Below are positions 1-7,760 of a stretch of DNA of 64,000 nucleotides, piece after piece. Source of the DNA: Caldilineaceae bacterium (GTDB taxonomy: Bacteria; Chloroflexota; Anaerolineae; Caldilineales; Caldilineaceae); NCBI GenBank assembly GCA_022842065.1, contig JALHQH010000021.1:124001-188000 (forward strand), in the 5' to 3' direction. The notes beneath the pieces were generated by a model. The model worked only from the letters and a program-made list of their open reading frames with translations. It did no database searches and had not been told where the DNA came from. A program made the position numbers and the translations under genes. Numbering within the stretch: the stretch's first letter is position 1; each line of letters starts with the position of its first letter.

Positions 1-2
1 TG

Positions 3-245
3 TTAACCAACTGGCAAAAACCCTACCAGGATCTAACCGCGCTCACCAGTTTGCGCCTCTGCCGCCAACTACACAATGACGATCAGACGCACACCATCAA
101 CGTGGTCTTAACCCGCGCCATCGCGCACTTGACCTTAAGCCACCCGGCCCATGCCGAAGTGTTGACCCAAAGTATCTATACTCAAATCAGAATGAAAACC
201 CGAGTTTTAAATCTTCCTGGAAGGGGGCAGTCAATCTCGGGATAA
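3..245 (+). CDS. C-terminal end of a truncated protein, starts before the window
   Basis: The frame is open from the left edge and reads LTNWQKPYQDLTAL onwards to a stop at 243-245. From base 176 the codons lie inside a foldback element, so the last 20 or so residues (IYTQIR onward) are element-encoded and the original C-terminus is probably lost. The first 23 bases recur exactly at 6155-6177 within another fragment reading LLHLLTNWQKP, so at least two copies of this family exist here. Function is not recognisable; closeness to the STAND/TPR genes at 6.3-9.8 kb suggests a related effector protein, which is inference only. Confidence 0.45.
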   Translation, partial: LTNWQKPYQDLTALTSLRLCRQLHNDDQTHTINVVLTRAIAHLTLSHPAHAEVLTQSIYTQIRMKTRVLNLPGRGQSISG

Positions 246-318
246 CACCAGTATAGGTGCCCCCTTCCAGGAAGATGGCTGCCCCGAAACTCCGCTTTTC
301 ATTCTGATTTGAGTATAG
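176..318. mobile_element. MITE-like foldback element (143 bp)
   Basis: Perfect 23-bp terminal inverted repeats (176-198 and 296-318, starting CTATACTCAAATCAGAATG) enclose a second inverted repeat of 19 bp (211-229 with 258-276, core CTTCCTGGAAGGGGGC). It has no coding capacity of its own. It sits at the 3' end of a broken gene. No convincing target duplication is seen. Confidence 0.7.
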
Positions 319-321
319 AAA

Positions 322-365
322 TCAAAGATTACGCAGATAGAGGGAAAAGTCTGCGTAATCTTTGA
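322..365. repeat. 16-bp stem hairpin beside the MITE
   Basis: TCAAAGATTACGCAGA (322-337) is the exact reverse complement of 350-365, with a 12-nt loop. It directly abuts the MITE-like element. There is no T-run, so a foldback or REP-type repeat is more likely than a terminator. Confidence 0.55.
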
Positions 366-818
366 GGCTCATTGGGATCTCAGGGGGTTGACACCGCTGC
401 GCCCAGTGGGCACCCGAACCTGCCAAGGGGGGCACACGCTGGCATGCACAAAACCCATCCAAAGGGTACCCGAAACCCCTGTTCTCCGGTTGAACCATCT
501 TTGATGAACCCATTGCTAAACACTGCTTGAATTTTATTTAATCACCGCTCTTGTTCTCGAGAATTGCCGGCAGAATCTTGACAATTTGAGTGCTGGTATG
601 TAAACTGGATTAACAAATTCTGATGTCCTCTGTTGTATGGTAGATGAGCGAAGTTGTTCCCACCGCTAAGGCTATTCCCGAAAAATAAGTAGACCAGGTG
701 ACAGTCACGGTCCGGCATAAGCGCGATCTGGATCATAACCTAAAAGAATAAGGAGCCATTCGGTGCGTTCTGCGAAATACGGTGCTTGGTTGTTTGGTAA
801 TAGCTTTCATGGCGTACA
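366..818. other. Intergenic region, nothing clear
   Basis: About 450 bases with no supported gene. Short frames on the minus strand have no ribosome binding site or recognisable composition. It may hold the promoter of the downstream ATPase, but no strong -35/-10 pair was found. Confidence 0.4.
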
Positions 819-833
819 GTGAATGAGGCACAG

Positions 834-3149
834 ATGATCGCAACGCTGTTAGGGCCGAAAAAGAAAACACTGATTGACCAGCTGAAAATGGCGGCCCCTG
901 TCATGCAAAATGGTCATCATTCCCTGGTTTATACCACTGGCCGCAGTGTCCAACAAGCGACCAATCAACCACTAGTAGCTGAGATCACGACGTTATATCA
1001 AGCGCTTCAGCATGAGACCAAGCCGATGTTCAAAGTGCTGAGCGGGTATGTAATGGTGTTGGACGAGCAGTGGCAACGCTTTGTCCACCTGCACATCGAC
1101 CCATTATTGGGCGGCACGCGCGGTCAACAATTGCACGATCTCGGGATTCAGATGAGCGCCGCTGAAAAAGATATGAACCGCCGCTTGATCTTAGCCGCCG
1201 GCAATATTGGCATTGCCCTGATGACGAAGCACCTTTTCCCGCCCTTAGCTGTGGTCAACATTGCCTTTATCGCCTGGGTCAATCTGCCAATCTATCAGCG
1301 TGGCTACCGAGCGTTGGTGGCAGAGCGGCGTTTGACTTACCCTGTCATCCTCTTTAGCGCCCAGCTTGCGATTGTTTTGGGCGGCCACTTTGTACCCGCT
1401 AGTGTGACGACCTTTATGGTGCGGGTCACTGAAAAAATTATTAATCGCACCGAAGATCACTTCCGGCGCAATCTTGTGGATGCATTGGGACAACAGCCGC
1501 GTACGGTTTGGCGATGGGCCAACGGCGGCGAAGTGGAAACCCCATTGGCGGCTATTCGTCAAGCCGACGTGCTGCTGTTCGGTGCCGGCGAGACAATTGC
1601 CGTCGATGGCGTGATCATGGCCGGCGCGGCCATGATCGATCAGCAGCGGCTGACGGGAGAAGCCCAACCGGCGGAAAAAAGCGTAGGCGATGTCGTGTTG
1701 GCGTCCACGGTCGTGCTTTCCGGCAAAATCCAGGTGCAGGTGCAAAAGACCGGCACCGAAACCAGCGCGGCACAAATTGCCGTGATCCTGCAACGCGTCG
1801 CCGGTACGCGGCTGACCTTCACGTCACGGGTGCAAACCTTTGCCGATAACATGGCCCTCCCCATGCTGGCATTAGGTGGCGCGGCTTTGCTGACGCTAGG
1901 TACAGAAGGGGCAGCGGCTATCATCTCGGTGGGCGTCGGCAGCATCGTACGCTTTGGCGGCCCGCTTGCCATGCTCAGCTATTTGAATATTGCGTCCCGC
2001 CATGGTTTGCTGATTAAAGATGCCCGCTCGTTTGAACTGTTGAAACGTGTGGACACGATCATCTTTGACAAAACGGGTACGCTCACCTTAGAACAGCCCC
2101 ATGTCATCCGCATTCACCTTTGTCAAGCGGTGGACAAAGCGGCAATTAGTGAAGAGTTGTTACTCGCTTATGCTGCAGCGGCCGAGAGCAAACAAGCGCA
2201 CCCGATTGCCAAAGCCATTGTGACCGCGGCGCAGGCCCGTGGCTTGTCGCTCCCGACAGTTGAAGATACCCATTTGGAAATCGGCTATGGCATCAAGGTG
2301 CGTCTGCCGCATGCCGCCCACCCAACCTTAGCGGTTGACGCGGGTTTGTTGGTTGTGACACCGCCTTCGGCAACAGAACAGCTCATTCATGTGGGTAGCC
2401 TTCGCTTTATGACGATGGAAGGGATCGCCATTCCTGTCGAGCTGGCAGCCGTGCAGGAAGCCTGTCATGCGCAAGGGCATTCGCTGGTTCTGGTGGCGGT
2501 CAATGGGGCAGTGGCCGGCGCGTTTGAACTAAAGCCGACGTTACGCCCTGAAGCGCAACAGGCCATTACGGCGCTCCGCCAACGCGGATTGGCTTTGTAT
2601 ATTATCTCTGGTGATCATGCCGCACCGACCCAACAGTTGGCCCAGGCATTGGGCATTGAACACTACTTTGCCAGCGTCTTACCGCAAGATAAAGCCAGCT
2701 TGGTTGAACAATTGAAAGCGGAAGGGCGTAACGTCTGCTTTGTCGGCGATGGCATCAACGACGCCCTGGCCTTGGGCAAGGCGACGGTGTCCATTTCGTT
2801 GCGCGGTGCGGCCACCCTGGCGACCGACACGGCACAGGTGGTGTTGATGCGCCAGGATCTCCGCCAGATCGAATTTTTGCTGAAACTGGCCCGTGAATTT
2901 GATCAATCGCTCGAATGGCTTTTTCGTGTTACCCTCACCCCGGTGGCGGTGGTGGCAGCCAGTACCTTCTTTCTGCACACAGGCATTTACACCTCACTGC
3001 TGGTTTGGCAACTGGGGATCGCCGGCGGGATCGGCATGGGCTTTTTGCCTTTGCTGAAGCATCCTGCCGGCAAGCAAAAAAAAGAGAACATAATCACCGC
3101 GCACGCGGCGCCAGTCATGGGCCAGCAGCCCCACAGCGCTAGTCCATGA
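834..3149 (+). CDS. P1B-like heavy-metal-type P-type ATPase lacking the CPC motif
   Basis: Membrane ATPase that would couple ATP hydrolysis to ion export. Visible motifs are TGEAQP (actuator, about residue 272), DKTGTLT with the phosphorylated Asp (about 411), the HP dipeptide in SKQAHPIAKAIV typical of metal-transporting P1B pumps, and GDGINDALAL (about 637). The transport helix before the P domain reads RFGGPLAMLS where P1B pumps carry CPC, SPC or CPH, so the classic metal ligands are absent. No N-terminal CXXC domain is present. ATG 834 has GAGG five bases upstream; GTG 819 is an in-frame alternative. The C-terminal tail runs into a long inverted repeat and may be altered. P-type ATPase is secure; substrate is unknown. 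Confidence 0.88.
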   Translation: MIATLLGPKKKTLIDQLKMAAPVMQNGHHSLVYTTGRSVQQATNQPLVAEITTLYQALQHETKPMFKVLSGYVMVLDEQWQRFVHLHIDPLLGGTRGQQLHDLGIQMSAAEKDMNRRLILAAGNIGIALMTKHLFPPLAVVNIAFIAWVNLPIYQRGYRALVAERRLTYPVILFSAQLAIVLGGHFVPASVTTFMVRVTEKIINRTEDHFRRNLVDALGQQPRTVWRWANGGEVETPLAAIRQADVLLFGAGETIAVDGVIMAGAAMIDQQRLTGEAQPAEKSVGDVVLASTVVLSGKIQVQVQKTGTETSAAQIAVILQRVAGTRLTFTSRVQTFADNMALPMLALGGAALLTLGTEGAAAIISVGVGSIVRFGGPLAMLSYLNIASRHGLLIKDARSFELLKRVDTIIFDKTGTLTLEQPHVIRIHLCQAVDKAAISEELLLAYAAAAESKQAHPIAKAIVTAAQARGLSLPTVEDTHLEIGYGIKVRLPHAAHPTLAVDAGLLVVTPPSATEQLIHVGSLRFMTMEGIAIPVELAAVQEACHAQGHSLVLVAVNGAVAGAFELKPTLRPEAQQAITALRQRGLALYIISGDHAAPTQQLAQALGIEHYFASVLPQDKASLVEQLKAEGRNVCFVGDGINDALALGKATVSISLRGAATLATDTAQVVLMRQDLRQIEFLLKLAREFDQSLEWLFRVTLTPVAVVAASTFFLHTGIYTSLLVWQLGIAGGIGMGFLPLLKHPAGKQKKENIITAHAAPVMGQQPHSASP

Positions 3150-3165
3150 CTGGCGCCGCGTGCGC
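3099..3165. repeat. 22-bp stem hairpin over a gene junction
   Basis: CGCACGCGGCGCCAGTCATGG (3100-3120) pairs perfectly with 3144-3164, and 3099 pairs with 3165. It covers the last codons and stop of the ATPase and the first possible start (3146) of the next gene. No T-run follows. It could be a structural terminator-like element or a small foldback inserted at the ATPase 3' end. Confidence 0.65.
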
Positions 3166-3205
3166 CGGCGTGGTATTTACAAGAAAAGTAGAAAGCAAAT
3201 TAATC

Positions 3206-4081
3206 ATGCCCATACCTCCCCAACCTTGCCCATTGCGTGTTGTTACCTTTAACGTTTACCCCCAGGCTTATGCGATTGTCTGCCAGTGGGCGGAACAAGG
3301 CGGGCACCGGATCGAACTAGTGGTCACGACGCCGGGATCCAAGGTGCGGCAGACGCCCAGTTATCAAGCGGTGCTAAGTAGCGCAGCCCCGACCAAAGAC
3401 GTTCTCGTCACGACTCGGCTGCGGAAAGTGGCGCAACCTTTGATCCGCGCCTTACAACCGGATCTGATCATCTCTTTTTCGTTTCCCCACCGCATCCCCC
3501 CGGAAATCTGTGCGATTCCGCGCTATGGCGCGGTAAATCTCCACCCGACAGTGCTGCCGGCCTACCGTGGCCCTAACCCACTGCGTCCCATCTACGAAGG
3601 CTATCCACTGCTTGGTGCCACGCTCCACTGGACCGATGAGGGGTTCGACACCGGCAACATCCTGGCCCAGCACACGATACCGCTGCCGGCGGATACAACG
3701 CCGGAAGCGGTAAGCGCGCTTTGGCCGCCATTGCGCCTTGGTGTGCTGACGGAGGGGGTTGCCCGTGCTGTGGCCGGAGACGCCGGTACGGTGCAAGATC
3801 ATAGTCAGGCCACTTATGCCGGCTTCTTTACCGAGGAGGAGTCTTGGCTCACGCCGGAGGACACTCGGCAGGTGATGCAGCGCAAATGCACTGCCCTCAG
3901 TTTCGCTTTATCTACCGGTGCCAAGTTACGACTCGGCGACCAAGTTTATCTGGTAACCCGCGTCGACCCGCTGGAAAGCGGCCACACAGCCGCGCCGGGT
4001 ACAATCATTTTGGAAACTGATTTGGGCTTTACCTTGCAAGTCGCCGATGGCAGCGTACAGGTCCAGGCAACGCCGGCATAA
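3206..4081 (+). CDS. Formyltransferase-family protein (Fmt-like fold)
   Basis: Shows the N10-formyl-THF formyltransferase signature NLHPTVLPAYRGPNPLRPIY followed by ATLHWTDEGFDTGNIL, as in methionyl-tRNA formyltransferases and related sugar formyltransferases. An OB-like C-terminal part with a beta-rich LRLGDQVYLVTRV segment follows. At about 291 aa it is slightly short for Fmt. The Asn-His catalytic pair is present in NLHP. The start at ATG 3206 (MPIPPQPCPLRVV) precedes the first Rossmann strand; ATG 3146 would add 20 residues inside the hairpin. No def or other translation gene is adjacent, so a secondary metabolite or sugar substrate is as likely as Met-tRNA. Confidence 0.75.
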   Translation: MPIPPQPCPLRVVTFNVYPQAYAIVCQWAEQGGHRIELVVTTPGSKVRQTPSYQAVLSSAAPTKDVLVTTRLRKVAQPLIRALQPDLIISFSFPHRIPPEICAIPRYGAVNLHPTVLPAYRGPNPLRPIYEGYPLLGATLHWTDEGFDTGNILAQHTIPLPADTTPEAVSALWPPLRLGVLTEGVARAVAGDAGTVQDHSQATYAGFFTEEESWLTPEDTRQVMQRKCTALSFALSTGAKLRLGDQVYLVTRVDPLESGHTAAPGTIILETDLGFTLQVADGSVQVQATPA

Positions 4082-4160
4082 AGAGCGGATTGATTCAGTG
4101 TCTCCGAATGGAGACGCTATGATTATGCGCAGAAATCCCATTGATTCGCGATCATAACCA

Positions 4161-5279
4161 TCAACCAGCAAGCAAAATCGTCTTCAGTCGATCCAACACA
4201 ACCTGCTCCTCGCCATCCGCCAGGAGCATCGGGTTGAGATAGAGGCTGTCAACCCCGCCTTGGTAGAAAACCGCAATGGCTGGCGCGCTACTTTCCAGCT
4301 CTTTCACAATTTGGTCGCGGCTACGACCGACACGATCTGCGTCAATCGTCACTTTGGCGCGCGGTAAAGGTTGCCCTCCTTGTTGCGGGAAAGAACGTTC
4401 CGCATGAACGCCAGGGATGCTGTTCAATGCGCTGCACCAGCCCGCCACCACCGCTTCACCCTGGGCCGCCCGCGCTTTATGATCCATCTTCAAGTAGCGC
4501 TTGACTGCGGTCAACAAACCGATCATCTCTTCCTTGCCCACCTTCAGCGATCGGCCAATGCTGTGGTTGGGGCTGCTATTGTCCCGACAAGCTTCGATGA
4601 GATCCTTGCGCCCCAACACTAGCCCAGAGGATTGCGGTCCGCACAGATCCTTCCCTCCGCTAAAGACCGCTAGCGCTGCGCCCATCTGGGTAAAGCGCCA
4701 GAAATTCTCCACCGGTGGCAACTGCGCCGCAGCATCGACCACCACCGGCACAGCAAAGTGGTTGGCGATCCGAATAACGGCTTCCAACGGCAGAGTGCCA
4801 TGCTCACTCATGCCCCCTTGAAACCAGAAAATGGCCGCGGTGTTGTCATTGATGGCCTGTTCCAACGCCCACGGTTCGGTATGGGTAGCCGTGCCGATTT
4901 CGACGATTTTGACCCCGACCTGGCGCACGGCATGGTCATAGCCATTGCGGTGCGACTTGTGGATGATTACCTCGTTTTTGAGGCCGGTCAAGTCAGGCAG
5001 TTGGGCAATCGCCGCTGGGGCGCCACGGGTGATACAGGCTGCCGTTGCCAGTAGTAGTCCAGCCGCGGCGCCAGAACTGACATAAGCCGCCTCATTCTGG
5101 GTCAATTCGGCAATACGTTCGCCGACGCGCTGCTGCAACTCATCCAGGTTGACAAAATGGTGCGACGCCTCGACCATTGCCTCGACCACTTCGCGCGGCA
5201 TAACCGAGCCACCGAGCCGCGTCCAGTTGATACTGGCATTAATCACCGGGCGAATCCCTAATTCATCGTAGACACTCAT
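4161..5279 (-). CDS. SelA-like PLP-dependent enzyme (aminotransferase fold I)
   Basis: Resembles the SelA / D-glucosaminate-6-phosphate ammonia-lyase group: MSVYDELGIRPVINASINWT at the start, AAYVSSGAAAGLLLA (cofactor-phosphate region), VVVDAAAQLPP with the Asp that contacts the PLP ring, and FSGGKDLCGPQSSG with the likely Schiff-base Lys. At 372 aa it is shorter than bacterial SelA and lacks its N-terminal extension, so selenocysteine synthesis is unlikely; an amino-sugar or amino-acid lyase is more probable. Start chosen at the family-typical MSVYDELG; upstream residues read from the inverted-repeat region. It converges on the formyltransferase gene 80 bases away. Confidence 0.75.
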   Translation of the reverse strand: MSVYDELGIRPVINASINWTRLGGSVMPREVVEAMVEASHHFVNLDELQQRVGERIAELTQNEAAYVSSGAAAGLLLATAACITRGAPAAIAQLPDLTGLKNEVIIHKSHRNGYDHAVRQVGVKIVEIGTATHTEPWALEQAINDNTAAIFWFQGGMSEHGTLPLEAVIRIANHFAVPVVVDAAAQLPPVENFWRFTQMGAALAVFSGGKDLCGPQSSGLVLGRKDLIEACRDNSSPNHSIGRSLKVGKEEMIGLLTAVKRYLKMDHKARAAQGEAVVAGWCSALNSIPGVHAERSFPQQGGQPLPRAKVTIDADRVGRSRDQIVKELESSAPAIAVFYQGGVDSLYLNPMLLADGEEQVVLDRLKTILLAG

Positions 5280-5312
5280 GCTAGAATCCGTTCTGTGGCG
5301 GTGTGTCAACTG

Positions 5313-5381
5313 TTGTGTAAATCGCGGTTGCCTTCTAGGCGCACCCACTGGGGCAATCTGAGATTTACACAATTTGTGCTA
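5313..5381. repeat. Inverted repeat with arms TTGTGTAAATC, also found at 15.3 kb
   Basis: TTGTGTAAATC (5313-5323) is inverted at 5362-5372. The stretch 5363-5381 is the exact reverse complement of 15301-15319 (TAGCACAAATTGTGTAAAT). Both copies lie just upstream of minus-strand genes. This is a small dispersed foldback family, or less likely a shared operator. Confidence 0.5.
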
Positions 5382-5427
5382 CACCACCCCGTTCTCTGGT
5401 ATGCCGTGGTATGTTGTGCGGAAAAAC

Positions 5428-5602
5428 AAGTAGCAGGTACGTTTGGGTGCATCTCACTTTGGGGGCAAGCCGTGTGCGTCGCACTGGTCATGAGCGATCG
5501 GGTCAACGAAACAACGCTTGACCAGTGCGACGCACACGAGTGGCGCCCAAACTCGCCCCAAAGTGAGATACACCCGTACGTTTCTCTGCGTACCTGCTAC
5601 TT
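5428..5602. mobile_element. Foldback (MITE-like) element of 175 bp
   Basis: Nested complementary arms: outer AAGTAGCAGGTACG (5428-5441) with 5589-5602; middle CATCTCACTTTGGGG (near 5450-5464) with the CCCCAAAGTGAGAT block near 5557-5570; inner 19-bp GTGTGCGTCGCACTGGTCA (5472-5490) with 5520-5538. The whole stretch can fold into one long imperfect hairpin and has no coding signal. Confidence 0.65.
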
Positions 5603-5797
5603 TACAATCTTTTTTAAGCGATGGCAAGTGGCGCTTTTTGTTCTGATTAGGCGGCACAGTGGGTTGGAAGGCCAGTGTTGGCACGAGGGTGGCGGTTGGC
5701 GTGAGGGTGACGACACCCGTGTTGGTTGCAGCTGATTGAAGGCAGCAAAGTGTGCGGCCAGGGCTTGTACATTGCTGTGATTTGTCTGCATCGTCAT
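5603..5797 (-). pseudogene. Remnant of a Thr/Pro-linker protein cut by the foldback
   Basis: Reading from 5797 the frame gives MTMQTNHSNVQALAAHFAAF; the linker-like TGVVTLTPTATLVPTLAFQP continues in a different frame, so one frameshift joins them. TPTATLVPT linkers resemble those in secreted proteins of this window. The remnant ends where the foldback begins. Low certainty. Confidence 0.25.
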
Positions 5798-6099
5798 ACT
5801 GCTTTAGGATTTAATTTTATCGTTTAGCGCTTGGCTGCAATAGCAGGTCAGGCAGGGAACGGTTAAATCAGATACTTTGTCGCAGCAATGAGTGGTTGCA
5901 AGTCGATGGCATCGTAGACCGCAATCAAGCCGGGGATGGACACGCAACATACGCTCACTGACACGCAGCGCATCACAACCGGTTGCAGTGTTGGCCACCT
6001 CGTGTTAGACTACGCACTACCCAAAATAGTCTATTCAAATCTTATGTAGCCGTCGTCGTTGTGTGTAGCCTTTGCGAGTGATCGATGGTCTCGACAGAC

Positions 6100-6191
6100 G
6101 TACCCCAATTACACGATGTGAACAGGGCGCAGCGCCAAACCAAGCTGCTCCATTTGTTAACCAACTGGCAAAAACCCCAAAATGGGTGACA
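6100..6191 (+). pseudogene. Fragment paralogous to the protein end at base 1
   Basis: The frame reads QRQTKLLHLLTNWQKPQNG and then stops. The 23 bases 6155-6177 are identical to 1-23. The rest of the gene is absent on either side. 5798-6328 otherwise shows only short frames without supporting signals. Confidence 0.4.
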
Positions 6192-6328
6192 CCATTCATC
6201 ACCATATCTCTCATCAAGCACAAAGGGGATAGTGAGAACTGCAGCTATGCAATGTATCTTTTTGAGCGAATACAGATATATCTAAACTGTGCTCACCGAT
6301 TGGAAATTTGAATATACAGAGGTGTTTT

Positions 6329-6676
6329 GTGGCTTTATACAGCACAGCTGAATGGCGTAGTCATTTACGAAAATTTCTTAAACGTCGTGAATGGACGTAT
6401 ATCCGTTGGGTAAACGAAATTAATGGATGTTGCGTTCAGGACGGACACTATTTGCAACTGACAGAATTTACTCTGGCAAGGTGGCTCAACAGTGTGCCTG
6501 GTACCCGCGAATATCGCGGGCCTAAGTACCGCGATGATTACATCGATCTTGCCTATGCACTAATGCAGCTGAGTGTAATAAACCAGACAGAGGCTCATCA
6601 GTGGTTACTAAGTCAGGGCCTATACCCTCTGCCCCATGAAGCACACATCTTTGGACAAATGAGACTTTATACGTAA
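6329..6676 (+). CDS. Small STAND-associated N-terminal domain protein
   Basis: 115 aa, starting at GTG 6329 with GAGG upstream so that the start aligns with its paralogue at 9307-9765 (MALYSTTAWR versus VALYSTAEWR). Shared blocks are LTEFTLARW, REYRGPKYRDDYIDLAYAL and WLLSQGLYPLPHEAHIFGQ. The latter copy continues further, whereas this one stops after IFGQMRLYT. Two copies on either side of an NB-ARC/TPR pair suggest this is the N-terminal recognition or adaptor domain of the same STAND protein family, separated by rearrangement. The family is not one I can name. Confidence 0.6.
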   Translation: MALYSTAEWRSHLRKFLKRREWTYIRWVNEINGCCVQDGHYLQLTEFTLARWLNSVPGTREYRGPKYRDDYIDLAYALMQLSVINQTEAHQWLLSQGLYPLPHEAHIFGQMRLYT

Positions 6677-6707
6677 GGCCTAGGCTAACTTCCCATCAAA
6701 GCACTAC

Positions 6708-6800
6708 GCATCCAGGCAATGAATGCCCTGAGCTATGCCTTTGGCCATTGACCCGACAGTTGGTCTTGGCCTTAGCACCCAAGATGGAGCAGGCCAGCCA
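6708..6800 (+). pseudogene. Duplicated fragment of the TPR gene start
   Basis: Reads RIQAMNALSYAFGH then a stop, and in a shifted frame TRQLVLALAPKMEQASHR. This matches RVQAMHSLSYAFGLPD and TRRLLLTLAPKMEQAGHR of the downstream TPR gene (about 7866-7985). The copy is degraded and is fused directly to the NB-ARC gene, showing that a recombination between tandem paralogues deleted the material between. Confidence 0.5.
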
Positions 6801-7760
6801 TCGTCAGGTACGCCCCACGCGCCCTGGTTGGTTGCGATCACCGGGCTGGGTGGCATTGGCAAAACGACGCTGGCGGATGCCCTGCTGCGCCGGCTGCTTG
6901 ATGAACCCCAGTGGCAGGGCATTGGGTGGGTGACGGCGCGCCAAACCTTTTTTAATGCCGGCGGCACGATCACCACGCCCCCTAACCCACTGTTGACCAC
7001 CCAACGGTTGCTCGATGCATTGGCTGGGCAACTGCTGGGGCAAGCTGCCCCGCATAGCCAACGCAGCCCCAACGAAACCCTGACCATGCTTGAACGGCTG
7101 CTCAAAGCCGACGCCTATCTGATTGTGCTCGACAACCTGGAAAGTGTGGTTGATCTCACCCACCTGCTGCCAGTGCTGCGCCGGTTGGCCAACCCCACAA
7201 AGTTTCTGCTCACCACGCGTGTCGGGCTCTTTGACGAAGCAGACCTCTATCACTGGGTCGCGCCCGAACTGAGCCAAGCCGATGCGCTGGCCCTGATCCG
7301 CCATGAAGCCCAGCTCCGCAATATTGTCGCGGTGCGCACCGCCGCGGATGCCGATCTACTGCCCATCTATAACACGGTGGGGGGCAATCCCTTGGCGTTA
7401 AAACTGGTCACCAGTCAGTTGCGGATTCACCCATTAGGCGTCGTGTTGGCGGATCTCACCCAGGCGCGCACGCGCTCGGCAGCAGCGCTCTATACCTATA
7501 TCTACCAGCGGGCGTGGGCGCTGCTCGATGCACCGGCGCAGGATCTCCTGTTGGCCATGCCCTTGGTCAGCGAACAAGGGGGCGGGGAGGCGTTGTTGCA
7601 AGCCATGTGCGAACTGCCAACTGCTGATTTGCGCGCCGCGCTCGAAACCTTGGTTAGCTTCAACCTGGTGGAAGTGCGCGGCGACCTGCATCAGCGCCGT
7701 TATACCATCCACAGCCTCACCAGGACCTTTCTGCATGAACAGGTGCTGCGATGGCGGTAA
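6735..7760 (+). CDS. NB-ARC/STAND-type ATPase domain protein
   Basis: 341 aa. Walker A GLGGIGKTTL (about residue 37), Walker B YLIVLDNLES, the sensor LLTTR, and the GLPL-like GGNPLALKL are all present, so this is a STAND NTPase module that would switch on ADP/ATP exchange. The first 25 residues derive from the degraded TPR duplicate and are probably not native. The 3' end overlaps the start of a TPR gene by ten bases in another frame, so ATPase and sensor repeats, one polypeptide in most STAND proteins, are split here. The likely role is signalling or anti-phage surveillance. The native start is uncertain. Confidence 0.8.
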   Translation: MPLAIDPTVGLGLSTQDGAGQPSSGTPHAPWLVAITGLGGIGKTTLADALLRRLLDEPQWQGIGWVTARQTFFNAGGTITTPPNPLLTTQRLLDALAGQLLGQAAPHSQRSPNETLTMLERLLKADAYLIVLDNLESVVDLTHLLPVLRRLANPTKFLLTTRVGLFDEADLYHWVAPELSQADALALIRHEAQLRNIVAVRTAADADLLPIYNTVGGNPLALKLVTSQLRIHPLGVVLADLTQARTRSAAALYTYIYQRAWALLDAPAQDLLLAMPLVSEQGGGEALLQAMCELPTADLRAALETLVSFNLVEVRGDLHQRRYTIHSLTRTFLHEQVLRWR

